From Candidatus Altarchaeota archaeon (GTDB taxonomy: Archaea; Altiarchaeota; Altiarchaeia; IMC4; QMZM01), in contig JAFGDV010000044.1 of NCBI GenBank assembly GCA_016931955.1, forward strand, positions 1-26,459: DNA of 26,459 nucleotides. Direction: 5' to 3'. A program made the translations under genes and the position numbers. Numbering within the stretch: the stretch's first letter is position 1; the number at the start of each line of letters is the position of its first letter. The notes under the pieces were generated by a model. It ran no database searches and was not told where the DNA came from. It was given only the letters and a program-made list of their open reading frames with translations. This document shows positions 14,928 through 23,804 of this stretch, piece after piece.

Positions 14928-14934
14928 AGGGTGA

Positions 14935-15008
14935 TGGGCCCGCCCGGATTTGAACCGGGGATCTTCGCCACGTCAAGGCGACGTCATAACCAACTAGACT
15001 ACGGGCCC
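14935..15008 (-). tRNA. tRNA-Val (anticodon GAC)
   Basis: On the minus strand the acceptor stem GGGCCCG pairs with CGGGCCC. The anticodon arm is TCGCC-TTGACGT-GGCGA with anticodon GAC, which reads the Val codon GUC. The T arm is CCCGG-TTCAAAT-CCGGG. The gene is 74 bases, ends at the discriminator A, and has no encoded CCA and no intron. It begins 17 bases after the CBS gene stop on the same strand. Confidence 0.95.
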
Positions 15009-15025
15009 AAGAAGCTCTTAAAGGA

Positions 15026-15499
15026 TTATTCTTGTTTAAGGTTTAGGTTGATCTTCGACAAGTCGACGAAGCCCAGCACCAGATCTATTATGCTCAATAT
15101 GCCGACCAATTTCTCGTCTTCGACCACGGCAAGCCTTCTTATGTTGTATTCTATCATCTTTTCGAGGGCTGTTGTTGGGGAGTCTTCTGGTTTAACTGTG
15201 AGAAGATCCTTCACCATAACATCCTTCACCTTCGTTGATCTGTCAAAGTAGTCGCTGATTGACATCACAAGAAGAAGATCATATGCGCCTACGATCCCCA
15301 CCGGTTTCTTTCTGTCAGTGACTATGAGTGAGTGAATCCTGTGCTCGAGCATTTTTTCGGCTGCTGAGACCACAGTATCCTCTGAACCGATTGTTAAAAC
15401 GTCGGACGACATAAGGTCTTTGACTAAGGGCTCGTGTTCCCGCCTTTTCTTTTCTATCTGCTTCAGTTTTTTTATCAAAAAATCGGTCTTGATTTTCAT
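15026..15499 (-). CDS. two-CBS-domain protein
   Basis: The 157-residue protein has a basic helical N-terminus (about 1-25) and a pair of CBS repeats. They lie at about 27-85 (VKDLMSSDVLTIGSEDTV.., ..SLIVTDRKKPVGIVGAYDLL) and 91-150 (VKDVMVKDLLTVKPEDSP.., ..RLAVVEDEKLVGILSIIDLV). CBS pairs bind adenosine nucleotides and act as sensors; no catalytic domain is attached, so a partner is likely. It follows L37e by six bases and precedes tRNA-Val on the same strand. Confidence 0.9.
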   Translation of the reverse strand: MKIKTDFLIKKLKQIEKKRREHEPLVKDLMSSDVLTIGSEDTVVSAAEKMLEHRIHSLIVTDRKKPVGIVGAYDLLLVMSISDYFDRSTKVKDVMVKDLLTVKPEDSPTTALEKMIEYNIRRLAVVEDEKLVGILSIIDLVLGFVDLSKINLNLKQE

Positions 15500-15505
15500 C
15501 CTACG

Positions 15506-15652
15506 TCAGGTGTTGAATCTCTTCGTTCTACCGTATCCACAGGATGCGCACACTCCTTTTCTCTCGTGGAAGGAGTTTTTACCGCAGCGTCTGCATCTGA
15601 CGTGAGTGTGTTTTTTGTTTCTTTTACCGAGGCTGGGTGTTCCTTTTGTCAT
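15506..15652 (-). CDS. rpl37e: ribosomal protein L37e (eL37)
   Basis: The 48-residue protein begins [14 protein letters not shown], the conserved start of archaeal eL37. It has a zinc ribbon of Cys20/Cys23 (CRRC) and Cys35/Cys38 (CASC), with a basic end. It is part of the large ribosomal subunit. It follows the LSm gene by four bases; this LSm-L37e pairing is common in archaea. Confidence 0.97.
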   Translation of the reverse strand: MTKGTPSLGKRNKKHTHVRCRRCGKNSFHERKGVCASCGYGRTKRFNT

Positions 15653-15656
15653 CTTA

Positions 15657-15863
15657 TCAGCATACGAAGAGTATCATGTCTCCGCGCAGGAATATCTTCT
15701 TAAGTTTTTTCTCGACTTCGTTGTCCTTGAATTCAGCGTTATCCAGTACAAGGTTGATGTGTATGTCAAAAGCTTTCAGCGTCCCCCTGATCTCCATGCC
15801 ATTTTTAAGCCTCACCAGTACTTGCTGGTCCATTAGTTCCCCTAAAGCGTCCAGTGGTTTCAT
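15657..15863 (-). CDS. Sm-like archaeal protein (LSm)
   Basis: A 68-residue Sm-fold protein with Sm1 ([19 protein letters not shown], then NLVLDNAEF) and Sm2 ([11 protein letters not shown]). Such proteins form heptameric rings that bind U-rich RNA. The ATG at 15863 is preferred over the GTG three codons earlier because GGTGAT lies six bases ahead of it. It heads the minus-strand unit LSm, L37e, CBS, tRNA-Val. Confidence 0.95.
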   Translation of the reverse strand: MKPLDALGELMDQQVLVRLKNGMEIRGTLKAFDIHINLVLDNAEFKDNEVEKKLKKIFLRGDMILFVC

Positions 15864-15921
15864 ATATATCACCTAAGGATATTAATACTATGTAGAGATT
15901 ATATAAAAATAGGCAGGTAGG

Positions 15922-16968
15922 ATGGACATCATAGCTGAAATAGGGAGAAGGCTTTTAAGAACTAGAACCGGGCTCGAAGAAAACAACCTTGATGCTCTCC
16001 TCTTAGGTAATCCGAAGAACGTGCTCTATCTTACTGGAAGGGATGCTGGCAGGGTATTGGTAACTAGAGACCATGCAGTGTTGTGGGTGAAGGAGTTATA
16101 CCAGGAACTCTATTCAAGGCTTTACTCCCACAGAGACTACGGCTTTGAGGTTCGAGTATATGAGAAAGATGCTGTAAAGGACTTCATCAATAGATCAATG
16201 GTAGAGAGGCTTGGAGTTGAAAACATTAGAGTAATGGATTACCGTAAGCTGTCAAGGGAAGTCAACGCCGAGTTGCTTCCATGCGATATCGTTGAAAGAC
16301 TGCGTTCTGTTAAATCGGACTACGAGATCACCCAGTTGAAGAAGGCTGCGAAGATAGCGAAGAAGGGTATGGAGAAAGCCTATGACATAGTAGACGAAGG
16401 CATTAGCGAGGTTGATGCCGTCGCCGCAATAGAGTCAGAAATCAGGGAACTAGGATCTGAGACGCCGCCCTTCGAATCGGGGATGCTTCTCGCATCATCA
16501 GGGTCTGGGGCAGACGTACACGCCCTCGCGCAGATGAAAAAAATCCGCTCAGGTTCTCTTGTGGTCGTAGATCTCGGCGGACGGTGGAAAGGCTATCACT
16601 CCGATATGACTAGGACTCTTACAGTAGGCAGATTAGGTGGAGAGGGGAAAAAATTGCTTGAGTTCGTGGAAAACCTTGAACTTGAAACGATAGAGAAACT
16701 GGAAGTTGGGGTGAAAGCCTCAGAAATCCATGAACTGGTCGAAAAAAAGATCAACGGTGGTGGATACCGGTTCTATCACTCCACAGGACACGGCGTAGGC
16801 TTAGAAGTGCATGAGAGACCAAACATCGGATCTGAGTCAGATGATATTTTAGGGGATAACATGGTGTTCACGATAGAGCCTGGAATCTATATCCCCAAAA
16901 GATTCGGCATACGGTTTGAGGATACCGTCCTCTTGCGTAAGAAAAAGAAAGAGATACTGACACGGTAA
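15922..16968 (+). CDS. M24-family Xaa-Pro dipeptidase/aminopeptidase
   Basis: The 348-residue metallopeptidase has an N-terminal creatinase-like domain (about 1-130) and a pita-bread catalytic domain. All five usual metal ligands are visible: Asp in VVVDLGG, Asp in HSDMTRT, His in HSTGHGVGLEVHE, Glu in TIEPGIY and Glu in GIRFEDT. It should release N-terminal residues before Pro or cleave Xaa-Pro dipeptides. It heads a five-gene plus-strand cluster; the next gene begins right after its stop. Confidence 0.93.
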   Translation: MDIIAEIGRRLLRTRTGLEENNLDALLLGNPKNVLYLTGRDAGRVLVTRDHAVLWVKELYQELYSRLYSHRDYGFEVRVYEKDAVKDFINRSMVERLGVENIRVMDYRKLSREVNAELLPCDIVERLRSVKSDYEITQLKKAAKIAKKGMEKAYDIVDEGISEVDAVAAIESEIRELGSETPPFESGMLLASSGSGADVHALAQMKKIRSGSLVVVDLGGRWKGYHSDMTRTLTVGRLGGEGKKLLEFVENLELETIEKLEVGVKASEIHELVEKKINGGGYRFYHSTGHGVGLEVHERPNIGSESDDILGDNMVFTIEPGIYIPKRFGIRFEDTVLLRKKKKEILTR

Positions 16969-16969
16969 G

Positions 16970-17323
16970 GTGGCACAGAAGAAAACGAAGAAGAAACAAG
17001 CAAAAGAAAAAAGTGATATAGCTTCAGAGCGAGTTGACATCCTCTTCAGGCTGGCTGACGAAGCTGCCTTATCAGGCGACCTTGACGGCGCTGATGAATA
17101 CATTCAACAGGCTAGGAGGATAGCTATGAAGTCTAACCTGAGGATACTAAAAGAGTGCAAGAGACGATTCTGTAAGTATTGCTACTGCTATCTACTGCCC
17201 TCAGTGACATCTCAAGTGAGGTTAAACCCAAGAGAGCACAGGGTGGAAGTGAAATGCCTCAAATGTATGAGGGTGAGCTTTTATCCCTTCGTGCGTGAGG
17301 TAAAGGAGAGAAGGAAAAAATGA
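16970..17323 (+). CDS. rnp4: RNase P protein component 4 (Rpp21)
   Basis: The 117-residue protein has a Lys-rich N-terminus, two helices (SERVDILFRLADEAALSGDLDGADEYIQQARRIAMK in part) and a zinc ribbon with Cys pairs CKYC and CLKC. This matches archaeal Rpp21, a partner of Rpp29 on the RNase P specificity domain, which trims tRNA 5' leaders. The start is GTG at 16970, right after the peptidase stop. Its stop overlaps the next start in ATGA. Confidence 0.93.
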   Translation: MAQKKTKKKQAKEKSDIASERVDILFRLADEAALSGDLDGADEYIQQARRIAMKSNLRILKECKRRFCKYCYCYLLPSVTSQVRLNPREHRVEVKCLKCMRVSFYPFVREVKERRKK

Positions 17324-17556
17324 GGGAAAAAACAAAGACGTTGCAGATAGGGAAAAACGGTGTGACAGAAAGCATGCTGGAGGAGATTAAAACCCAGTTG
17401 AAGAAAAACAAAACCATTAAGGTGAGGATTTTAAGGTCGGCGAAGGCAGGAAAAAGCAGCAGGGAAATTGCTGGAGAGGTCGCTGCACATGTTGACGCCT
17501 TGTTAGTGGATGTGAGGGGTAATACGTTCATCCTCAAAAAAGGGCAGATATTTTAA
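17320..17556 (+). CDS. YhbY/CRM-domain RNA-binding protein
   Basis: The 78-residue protein is a single CRM (CRS1-YhbY) domain, with QIGKNGVTESMLEEI as the GxxG-type RNA-binding loop and RGNTFILKK at the end. Bacterial YhbY associates with pre-50S ribosomes. The gene overlaps rnp4 by four bases, so translation is probably coupled, consistent with a shared RNA-processing theme. Confidence 0.92.
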   Translation: MREKTKTLQIGKNGVTESMLEEIKTQLKKNKTIKVRILRSAKAGKSSREIAGEVAAHVDALLVDVRGNTFILKKGQIF

Positions 17557-17595
17557 GGTAGAGTCCAATAATCATATAGGTGTTGTTCTCTGAAA

Positions 17596-17892
17596 ATGGC
17601 TGAACTGCGTAAGTTGGTTCTGGATGTGTTGAAGCCTCACACACCAGATATCGTCACATTCGCGAAGGAGCTGGCTTCTCTGCAAGGAATCGACGGCGTT
17701 AACATAAGCGTTTATGAGATAGATAAAGAGGTGGAGAACGTAAAGATAACGATAGTTGGTAAATTCGCTGAAGTGAACCCTATCAGGAACATAATAACGG
17801 ATGCTGGTGGAACCATACACTCCATAGACGAAGTCGCTGCAGGCAGAGAAGTCGTTGAAGAGGATGTCACACTACATGACAGACGACATTAA
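17596..17892 (+). CDS. DUF211 family protein
   Basis: The 98-residue protein matches DUF211 across its length: LRKLVLDVLKPHTP at the start, GVNISVYEIDKEVENVKI in the middle and GGTIHSIDEVAAGREVV near the end. The family has a ferredoxin-like (ACT-like) fold and is nearly confined to archaea; no function is settled. It is 39 bases after the YhbY gene. Its last 17 bases overlap the DUF357 gene. Confidence 0.9.
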   Translation: MAELRKLVLDVLKPHTPDIVTFAKELASLQGIDGVNISVYEIDKEVENVKITIVGKFAEVNPIRNIITDAGGTIHSIDEVAAGREVVEEDVTLHDRRH

Positions 17893-18130
17893 GCTGAGGG
17901 TTGAAAGATATCTTGAGAAAGCGAAACCATTATTCGAGGATTTAAGTGTCGGATTGCCTGAAAAAATAGATCTCGACAAGGTCTCCTCTGAGTTCTATTC
18001 GATGGCTGTCTCCTATTACAAGGATGCAGTGCATTTCTATGAAACAGGTAATTATGTGAATGCCTTAGCCGCCCTCGAGTACGCGGAGGGTTGGATGGAT
18101 GCGGGTAAGAGGCTTGGGGTCTTCAAGTAG
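17876..18130 (+). CDS. DUF357 family protein
   Basis: The 84-residue helical protein matches the archaeal DUF357 family: ..LRVERYLEKAKPLFE.., then ..FYSMAVSYYKDAVHFYETGNY.. and ..ALAALEYAEGWMDAGKRLG... The family has no settled function. Starts at 17864 (ATG) and 17855 (TTG) are also in frame; 17876 is preferred because family members begin close to this helix. It ends flush against the convergent MoxR gene with no gap. Confidence 0.88.
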   Translation: MTDDIKLRVERYLEKAKPLFEDLSVGLPEKIDLDKVSSEFYSMAVSYYKDAVHFYETGNYVNALAALEYAEGWMDAGKRLGVFK

Positions 18131-19090
18131 CTACTCCATCGGAGACTCTATACTATCCAATATCTTCGTTATTATGTCGTCGGGTGTTACCCTCATTGAG
18201 GAATACTCAGAGTACAGCAAAATCCTGTGTCTGAGGATCGGGTGCGCAAGCCTTCTGACATCGTTGGCTGTGACGTAATCCCTGCCCTCAAGAAAAGCCA
18301 GCGTCTTCGCCGCCAACATGAACGCGATGGATGCCCTCGGCCCCGCCCCAGAATGTATCTCCCTGCGGTTCCTCGTCGCCTGAACTATTTTCACAGAGTA
18401 CTCGAGAACCGAATCCGAGACCTCCACAGTCTCCTCTATCTCCCTCTGGATGATAAGGATCTCTGGCGGATTGAATATCACGGCAGGTTCTTCATAGGAT
18501 AGCTTGGACTTTGTGATCATTATCTCCTCCTCTTGGGAGGGGTATTCTATAACTGATTTAAATAGGAACCTATCCAGCTGAGCCTCAGGTAATGAAAAGA
18601 CCCCCTCCTGCTCTATTGGGTTCTGCGTTGCTAAAACGATGAAGGGCTTAGGTAATTTATGGGTTATGCCCCCAAGGGATACTACCTTCTCCTCCATCGC
18701 CTCAAGGAGGGCTGCCTGTGTCTTAGGTGGTGACCTGTTTATCTCGTCCATCAAGAGGATGTTTGTGAATATCGGCCCCTTCTGCAAGGTCTGATTGCCG
18801 GTCTGCTCGTCTAGGTATATCCCCCCCAGGATGTCCTTGGCTTGGAGATCAGGTGTCCCCTGAACCCTCTTGAATTCACAATCCAATGTCCGGGATATCG
18901 TCCGAGATATTAGTGTCTTCCCTGTGCCTGGAACGCTTTCAAGAAGGATGTGGCCCCCACAGAATAAGGCAATTAGCATCTCTTCGATGACCTTGTCGTT
19001 GCCGACAACTACCTTATGGACTTCATGGTTTAGTTGAGCGAACAGCTGCTTTATATCCCTGTCCCGCTCCAAGCCCTTGATTTCTACCAT
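18131..19090 (-). CDS. MoxR-type AAA+ ATPase
   Basis: The 319-residue AAA+ protein has Walker A (ESVPGTGKTLISR, about 51-63) and Walker B (LLMDEINRSPPKTQAAL). It also has sensor 1 (ATQNPIEQEGVFSLPEAQLDRF in part), the MoxR hallmark, and a lid domain ending ..VTPDDIITKIL. MoxR ATPases remodel or activate protein partners, often with von Willebrand A-domain proteins. None is visible here; instead a large TPR protein gene lies 45 bases upstream on the same strand and is the likely partner. Confidence 0.95.
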   Translation of the reverse strand: MVEIKGLERDRDIKQLFAQLNHEVHKVVVGNDKVIEEMLIALFCGGHILLESVPGTGKTLISRTISRTLDCEFKRVQGTPDLQAKDILGGIYLDEQTGNQTLQKGPIFTNILLMDEINRSPPKTQAALLEAMEEKVVSLGGITHKLPKPFIVLATQNPIEQEGVFSLPEAQLDRFLFKSVIEYPSQEEEIMITKSKLSYEEPAVIFNPPEILIIQREIEETVEVSDSVLEYSVKIVQATRNRREIHSGAGPRASIAFMLAAKTLAFLEGRDYVTANDVRRLAHPILRHRILLYSEYSSMRVTPDDIITKILDSIESPME

Positions 19091-19135
19091 ATGATATATT
19101 TTTCCTGTCTGTTTAAATACTTACAGGGATTAACA

Positions 19136-22045
19136 TCAACCCTGCTTGTTTTTTTTGTCTTTGATGCTGTTCAGTATTTCCCCACTCTCCCCTTGGCTCT
19201 TCCTCAGGAAATCCTCATATTCCTTAGTCCATCCCCCCCCAAGAGAGTCTTCTAATATGTTTATTGACTTATCAAGTAGTTCTTTAGCGCTATCATAGTC
19301 TTTATCCCCCATTGCCTTCTTCGCCTTAACCCTGAGAGAGAAGGCATTGACGACATTAATCTGGGACCTTATCAGCGACTTGTCTCTTTCACTGGTTGTC
19401 TTCCCTACAACCTTATCGTAGTGATCAACTGATTCATCCAGATACTTCTCGGCATTCAGCAGATCGTTAAGGTTCTCATAGCAGTCCGCCACATTAAACT
19501 CGGTGTCTGCTATCTGCTTAAGCTGCTCCATGGATAGTTCCCCAACCTTCTTTAATTCATCTACGTATTGTGTGTAGGCTTTTATTGCTTTTTTATAGCA
19601 TTCTTCCATCTTTGTGGAGTCTACAGACTTCTTTAGCGCGAATTCCTTCAAGCAATTTGCAGCGTTCTTGTAGCCCTCCGCGGCATGGAAGAGGTTATTG
19701 TTTTTCAATTGAGTATCAGCGTACTTTTGGTAGGCATTAACGGCATCCTTGTAATTCCTGTAGTCCGCCGTCGGCTTTTCAACGATCTCTATTGATATGT
19801 TAGTAGAGGATTTCACGTATTTGTTTCCTCTCGTATCCTGGTACAACACCTCCAGTGGCTTTATCCGGTACTTCTCTTTTTTCTTAGGTGATAACTCAAT
19901 GAAGCTCTGGACTGACTTCTTCGCAGCAAGCTCCTCTATCATCGGCGGAGATCTTATCACCTTAATCTCCTCCGGAAGGTGAGGTAAGAAGGATATCTTC
20001 TTTATAGATTGATTCCCGTGGTTTGTTACGGTCATATTCAATAGGAGTGAGGTGTCAACAAAGGAATACGATGAATGGTCTATGACGAGGCTTATCTCCG
20101 GTTTTTCGCCGACTTCCGTAAGCAGTTTCCTTGCCTCCCCAACGTTGTTCTCCAGAAAACGCAGGTATCTCTCATCCCACTCACCTTGAGAAATAGACTC
20201 CTCAAATCTCTCTATTGCAGTAGATAAGAGACTGCTCGCAAGGGGGTAATCCCCCCGCTGTATTGCAAGCTTTGCACTAACCATGGACAGAAAAGCCTCG
20301 GATAAGATCACCCTCCCTGTGTTGTTCTCGGTCTTGAAGTAACTCAAAGCATCCTCAAAGAATTTTTTGGTGTTAAGCAGATTACCAAGCACTCTGTTAG
20401 ATTCCGCAATCCCCAGATATGCTTCACCTATGTTGGATACGTCGTCTGCTGTTATCCCCAGTTTCCTTAGTTTCTCCACGTATTTTAGGTATGTCTGATT
20501 CGCCTTATTGTATCTGTCCACCATAGGATCCTTCTGCCCCAGTTCAGAATAACTATCTCCAGCCTTCCTGAAGCCTTCTGCGGCATGGAAGAGGTTTCCT
20601 CTTTCAAGCTGCTCTTCAGCATAATCCGTAAATTCCCGACCAGCCTGCAGATACTCGTTGATCTCGAAGAAACATTGAGCGCTTTTATTTGGTTTTCCAG
20701 CGGTCTTGTATCTCTCAGCTGCTTTTGTGAATGTGTTGAAGAAATCACCTAAGTCTTCCCTTTTTTCGAGGAGCCCCATCTTGAGGTATAGATCAGCTTC
20801 TAGGTCGTGCTTCTGCACGCTCTCATATGCTTTTGCGGCTTTTGCATAGAACTCTATGGCTTCGGCGAATTTTCCATCAACCGCATATGAATCCCCGAGT
20901 TTAGTATATAGCTCAGCCGCCTTTACATATCCCTTAGAGTAGTCCCTGTTCTTCGGGTCGGCGGAAGCGTATCTGGCATAACTAACGTATGAGTCGGCGG
21001 CTTGCTCATAATCACCAAGCATTACATAACACGAGCTGATATTCACATAATTCTCGGCTGCATCTGCAAGATTGCCCAATCTTGAGCTTATGGTGCTGGA
21101 CTTCTTGTAGTAGTTTATCGCATCCACATATTTTTTCATCTTCTGGTAGCATCTTCCAACATTTTTGAAGGCTTCGGCCGCCAAAGCATCATCGTTGTCC
21201 AGACTCGTCTCCCCCGCCTTTATGTAGTATTGAACTGCGTTATCGAGATTACCAGCTTCCTCGTAGTTCTGGGCTACGCCGATATATGTCTTAGCCACGT
21301 CCGCATAGCGTTCGATCTCCGTTCCCAGCTCCGCGGCGCTTATATAGTCTTTGACTGCGTCTTCGTGCTTGCCCTGTTTTCTAAGGATGTCTGCTGCGAG
21401 GCGATAGTTTCTGCTTGCTGAATTGATATCGCCGATGGTGGAGCTAAGCTGGGCAGCACGAGTATAGGACTCATACGCCGGATCATAGGCGTTAGCCTTC
21501 TCATAGAGCTCACCCACCTTGGAGTAAGACGAACTGGCAATGAGGTGGTTTTCCAGTTTGAGGTACATGTCAGCAATCTCTCTGAACACGTCCGCTGATT
21601 CCTTGTATAGACCAACTTCCTCGTAGGTCTTGGATGCGAACTCAAAGTATACGTTCGCGCTCGGATACTCTTTCAGCTCCAGATACATCGCTGCCGCCTT
21701 TTTATAGTAGCCAGCAGCCTTCGAGAAATCCCTCATCCGCTCCTCCTTCCTGTAATGGCTTACGTTCTTGTGGCAGTCGCCGATCTTTATATAGTATGGA
21801 ACAAGTTTGAAGTAGTCCTTTACAGTGTACTCTGGTCTCGACTTCATGATCTTAAGCTTGAGTTCCAGGAAGGTTAGATACGCATCCAGGGCATGACCAT
21901 AGTCATTGATTTTTTCAAAATGCTGGGCCCTCTTAAGCCAGGTCTTCAATTCCATATCATCCTTGGTTTTTTTCATCCAATCAGAAGCCGATCTTTGCTC
22001 TGATTTCAGGAGGGATGTGATGGATTTTTTTATAACCTTCTTCAT
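19136..22045 (-). CDS. 969-residue TPR protein with embedded beta-sandwich domain
   Basis: Almost all of the protein is tetratricopeptide-like helical hairpins with the usual A..Y..A...Y pattern (residues 30-645 and 760-965). A beta-rich segment at about 650-757 (LVIDHSSYSFVDTSLLLNMT.., ..YRIKPLEVLYQDTRG..) looks like an Ig/CARDB-type sandwich. The blocks flanking it, 461-645 and 761-963, look like copies: both contain NLFHAAEG after an ADTQL/AEEQL-type lead, and both end in a W..EY/RY.FL motif. There is no signal peptide or membrane helix, so it is cytoplasmic. It is probably a scaffold for the MoxR ATPase encoded next; that is inference. Confidence 0.88.
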   Translation of the reverse strand: MKKVIKKSITSLLKSEQRSASDWMKKTKDDMELKTWLKRAQHFEKINDYGHALDAYLTFLELKLKIMKSRPEYTVKDYFKLVPYYIKIGDCHKNVSHYRKEERMRDFSKAAGYYKKAAAMYLELKEYPSANVYFEFASKTYEEVGLYKESADVFREIADMYLKLENHLIASSSYSKVGELYEKANAYDPAYESYTRAAQLSSTIGDINSASRNYRLAADILRKQGKHEDAVKDYISAAELGTEIERYADVAKTYIGVAQNYEEAGNLDNAVQYYIKAGETSLDNDDALAAEAFKNVGRCYQKMKKYVDAINYYKKSSTISSRLGNLADAAENYVNISSCYVMLGDYEQAADSYVSYARYASADPKNRDYSKGYVKAAELYTKLGDSYAVDGKFAEAIEFYAKAAKAYESVQKHDLEADLYLKMGLLEKREDLGDFFNTFTKAAERYKTAGKPNKSAQCFFEINEYLQAGREFTDYAEEQLERGNLFHAAEGFRKAGDSYSELGQKDPMVDRYNKANQTYLKYVEKLRKLGITADDVSNIGEAYLGIAESNRVLGNLLNTKKFFEDALSYFKTENNTGRVILSEAFLSMVSAKLAIQRGDYPLASSLLSTAIERFEESISQGEWDERYLRFLENNVGEARKLLTEVGEKPEISLVIDHSSYSFVDTSLLLNMTVTNHGNQSIKKISFLPHLPEEIKVIRSPPMIEELAAKKSVQSFIELSPKKKEKYRIKPLEVLYQDTRGNKYVKSSTNISIEIVEKPTADYRNYKDAVNAYQKYADTQLKNNNLFHAAEGYKNAANCLKEFALKKSVDSTKMEECYKKAIKAYTQYVDELKKVGELSMEQLKQIADTEFNVADCYENLNDLLNAEKYLDESVDHYDKVVGKTTSERDKSLIRSQINVVNAFSLRVKAKKAMGDKDYDSAKELLDKSINILEDSLGGGWTKEYEDFLRKSQGESGEILNSIKDKKNKQG

Positions 22046-22097
22046 TTTAGTTGCCGTTACCTATTTGAAATTTAAGAAATAAAACCGTTTATCTTAT

Positions 22098-23804
22098 ATG
22101 TTTCCATCAATCAAGGAGGAAGTAAGGAACTTGCTTGAGAAGGCTGCTAAGGAGCCCGTTTCCATCGACGATGTTGCAGGTTCCCCGGTAGCTGACATCT
22201 GCTCACCCATATCATTCCGAATCGCGAAAAAGAAGGGAAAGGATCCAGTACTAATAGCTGAGGAAATAGCTAAGAGGATAAAGCCCACAGGCATAATCAA
22301 GGAAGTTAAGGCTGAAAAAGGTTACATCAACTTCTTTCTTGACTACGGGAAGCTGCTCACCCCCTTAACGGAAGTAGTGTCCAGGGGAGCTGACTACGGC
22401 AGATTGAAGAGAAGAGATGAAAAAATCGTTTTAGAGCACACATCCATAAACCCCTCCGGCCCAGTCCACATAGGCAGGCTCAGGAACTCGCTCATCGGGG
22501 ATTCGCTTGCAAGGATTCTGCGGTTTAACGGCTACGAAGTGGAAACCCACTACTACGTGAACGACGTCGGAAAACAGATCGCTATAATCGCTCAAGGCTT
22601 CAAAGAAGGCATCAAACCAGATGAGTCAGTGGTAAAGGAATACAAAGAGTACAAAGACAAACCAGACTTTCAGGTGTTCTTCGAATACGTTGCCTCAAAC
22701 AAACTCTTTGAATCTGATCCAGGATTCGCTGAACGGGTTCAGAAGAACATATGGCTTGCGGAAAACGGAGACCGCGAAGCGCTTAAAGAAATAACCGACG
22801 TAGCCAAGAAATGCCTTAAAGGCCAGAAAGAGATCTTCGACAAACTAGACATAGGGTTTGATTTCTTCGACTTCGAGAGCGAATACATAAGAAACAATGA
22901 GGTTAAATCCGTCCTTGATTTTCTGAAAAAAAGCGAGTATGTGAGGAAGACGGAAAACGGCCTCGGTCTGGATCTTAGCTGCTTCGGACTGGAAAGGAGG
23001 GGGGGTCTTTCTATGCTTGCCAGAAGCGACGGCACATCAGTCTATCTCACAAGGGACATAGCCTACCACCTCAGAAAGATCGAACTAGGGGATAGGCTCA
23101 TAAACGTGCTCGGAGAAGACCATAAATTCGAGTTCCGGGAACTGAAGACTATTCTGGCAGAGGTCTATGGAATAAAAAAGCCTCTAGGAGTAGTCCACTA
23201 TTCCTTTGTCAGCTTTGAGGGTCTGGAATTATCCACCAGGAAGGGGCAGACTGCACCCATCGATAAACTCATTGATGAGGCGGTGGAGAAGGCAGAGAAT
23301 GAGATAACAAAGAGGGATATTGCGAGCAAAAATGTCGCCCCAGTAATCGGCATCGGCGCGATAAAGTATCACATACTCAAGACTTCTCCGCTTAAGCAGA
23401 TACTCTTTGATTGGGATGAAGCCCTCAGCTTTGAAGGAGAAGCATCTCCATATGTACAATATGCTCACGCCCGCTGTTGCAGCATCTTAAGGAAGTCAAA
23501 AACCGCCCCAGACCAGATCAATTTAAGTGACGACAGCCTCACAAAGGATGAAGAACAGCTGATCCTGAAGATAGCGAAATTCCCTGAAATTGTTGAATCC
23601 GCTGGAAGAGAGCTGAAGCCCAACATAATCGCAACCTATCTCTTTGAATTAGCCTCCTTGTTCAGCAGATTCTATAAGGAATGCCCTGTATTATCTGAGA
23701 TGGAAAAGATCAGGGATAGGCGTCTTCTCTTGGTGGATTCAACAAGACAGACTTTGAAGAATGGTCTGTATCTTCTTGGGATAGACGCCCCCGACAGGAT
23801 GTAG
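22098..23804 (+). CDS. argS: arginyl-tRNA synthetase
   Basis: The 568-residue class I synthetase has an N-terminal Arg-tRNA synthetase domain (about 1-85) and the HIGH-type motif PSGPVHIGRLRNS (about 119-131). It has ELSTRKGQ in the place of KMSKS, and a C-terminal DALR anticodon-binding domain (..EGEASPYVQYAHARCCSILRK.. to the end). It charges tRNA-Arg. The ATG lies about 25-30 bases after an A/T-rich box (22068-22081), suggesting a leaderless mRNA. It diverges from the TPR gene and abuts the Hjc stop with no gap. Confidence 0.97.
   Translation: MFPSIKEEVRNLLEKAAKEPVSIDDVAGSPVADICSPISFRIAKKKGKDPVLIAEEIAKRIKPTGIIKEVKAEKGYINFFLDYGKLLTPLTEVVSRGADYGRLKRRDEKIVLEHTSINPSGPVHIGRLRNSLIGDSLARILRFNGYEVETHYYVNDVGKQIAIIAQGFKEGIKPDESVVKEYKEYKDKPDFQVFFEYVASNKLFESDPGFAERVQKNIWLAENGDREALKEITDVAKKCLKGQKEIFDKLDIGFDFFDFESEYIRNNEVKSVLDFLKKSEYVRKTENGLGLDLSCFGLERRGGLSMLARSDGTSVYLTRDIAYHLRKIELGDRLINVLGEDHKFEFRELKTILAEVYGIKKPLGVVHYSFVSFEGLELSTRKGQTAPIDKLIDEAVEKAENEITKRDIASKNVAPVIGIGAIKYHILKTSPLKQILFDWDEALSFEGEASPYVQYAHARCCSILRKSKTAPDQINLSDDSLTKDEEQLILKIAKFPEIVESAGRELKPNIIATYLFELASLFSRFYKECPVLSEMEKIRDRRLLLVDSTRQTLKNGLYLLGIDAPDRM

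Larger units (their letters stand above)
14731..14934. other. 204-base gap between ligase and tRNA-Val
   Basis: No convincing coding frame is present. It holds a T-tract at 14735-14739 that may end the ligase mRNA and three AGATAT words at 14759, 14775 and 14799, 16 and 24 bases apart. It also holds an imperfect hairpin at 14825-14856 and a long palindrome at 14893-14927 just beyond the tRNA 3' end. Confidence 0.6.

Noticed and set aside
14735-14930. CRISPR-like or tandem repeat array at the AGATAT words
   Set aside because: Only three short words with unequal spacing and no spacer/repeat structure.
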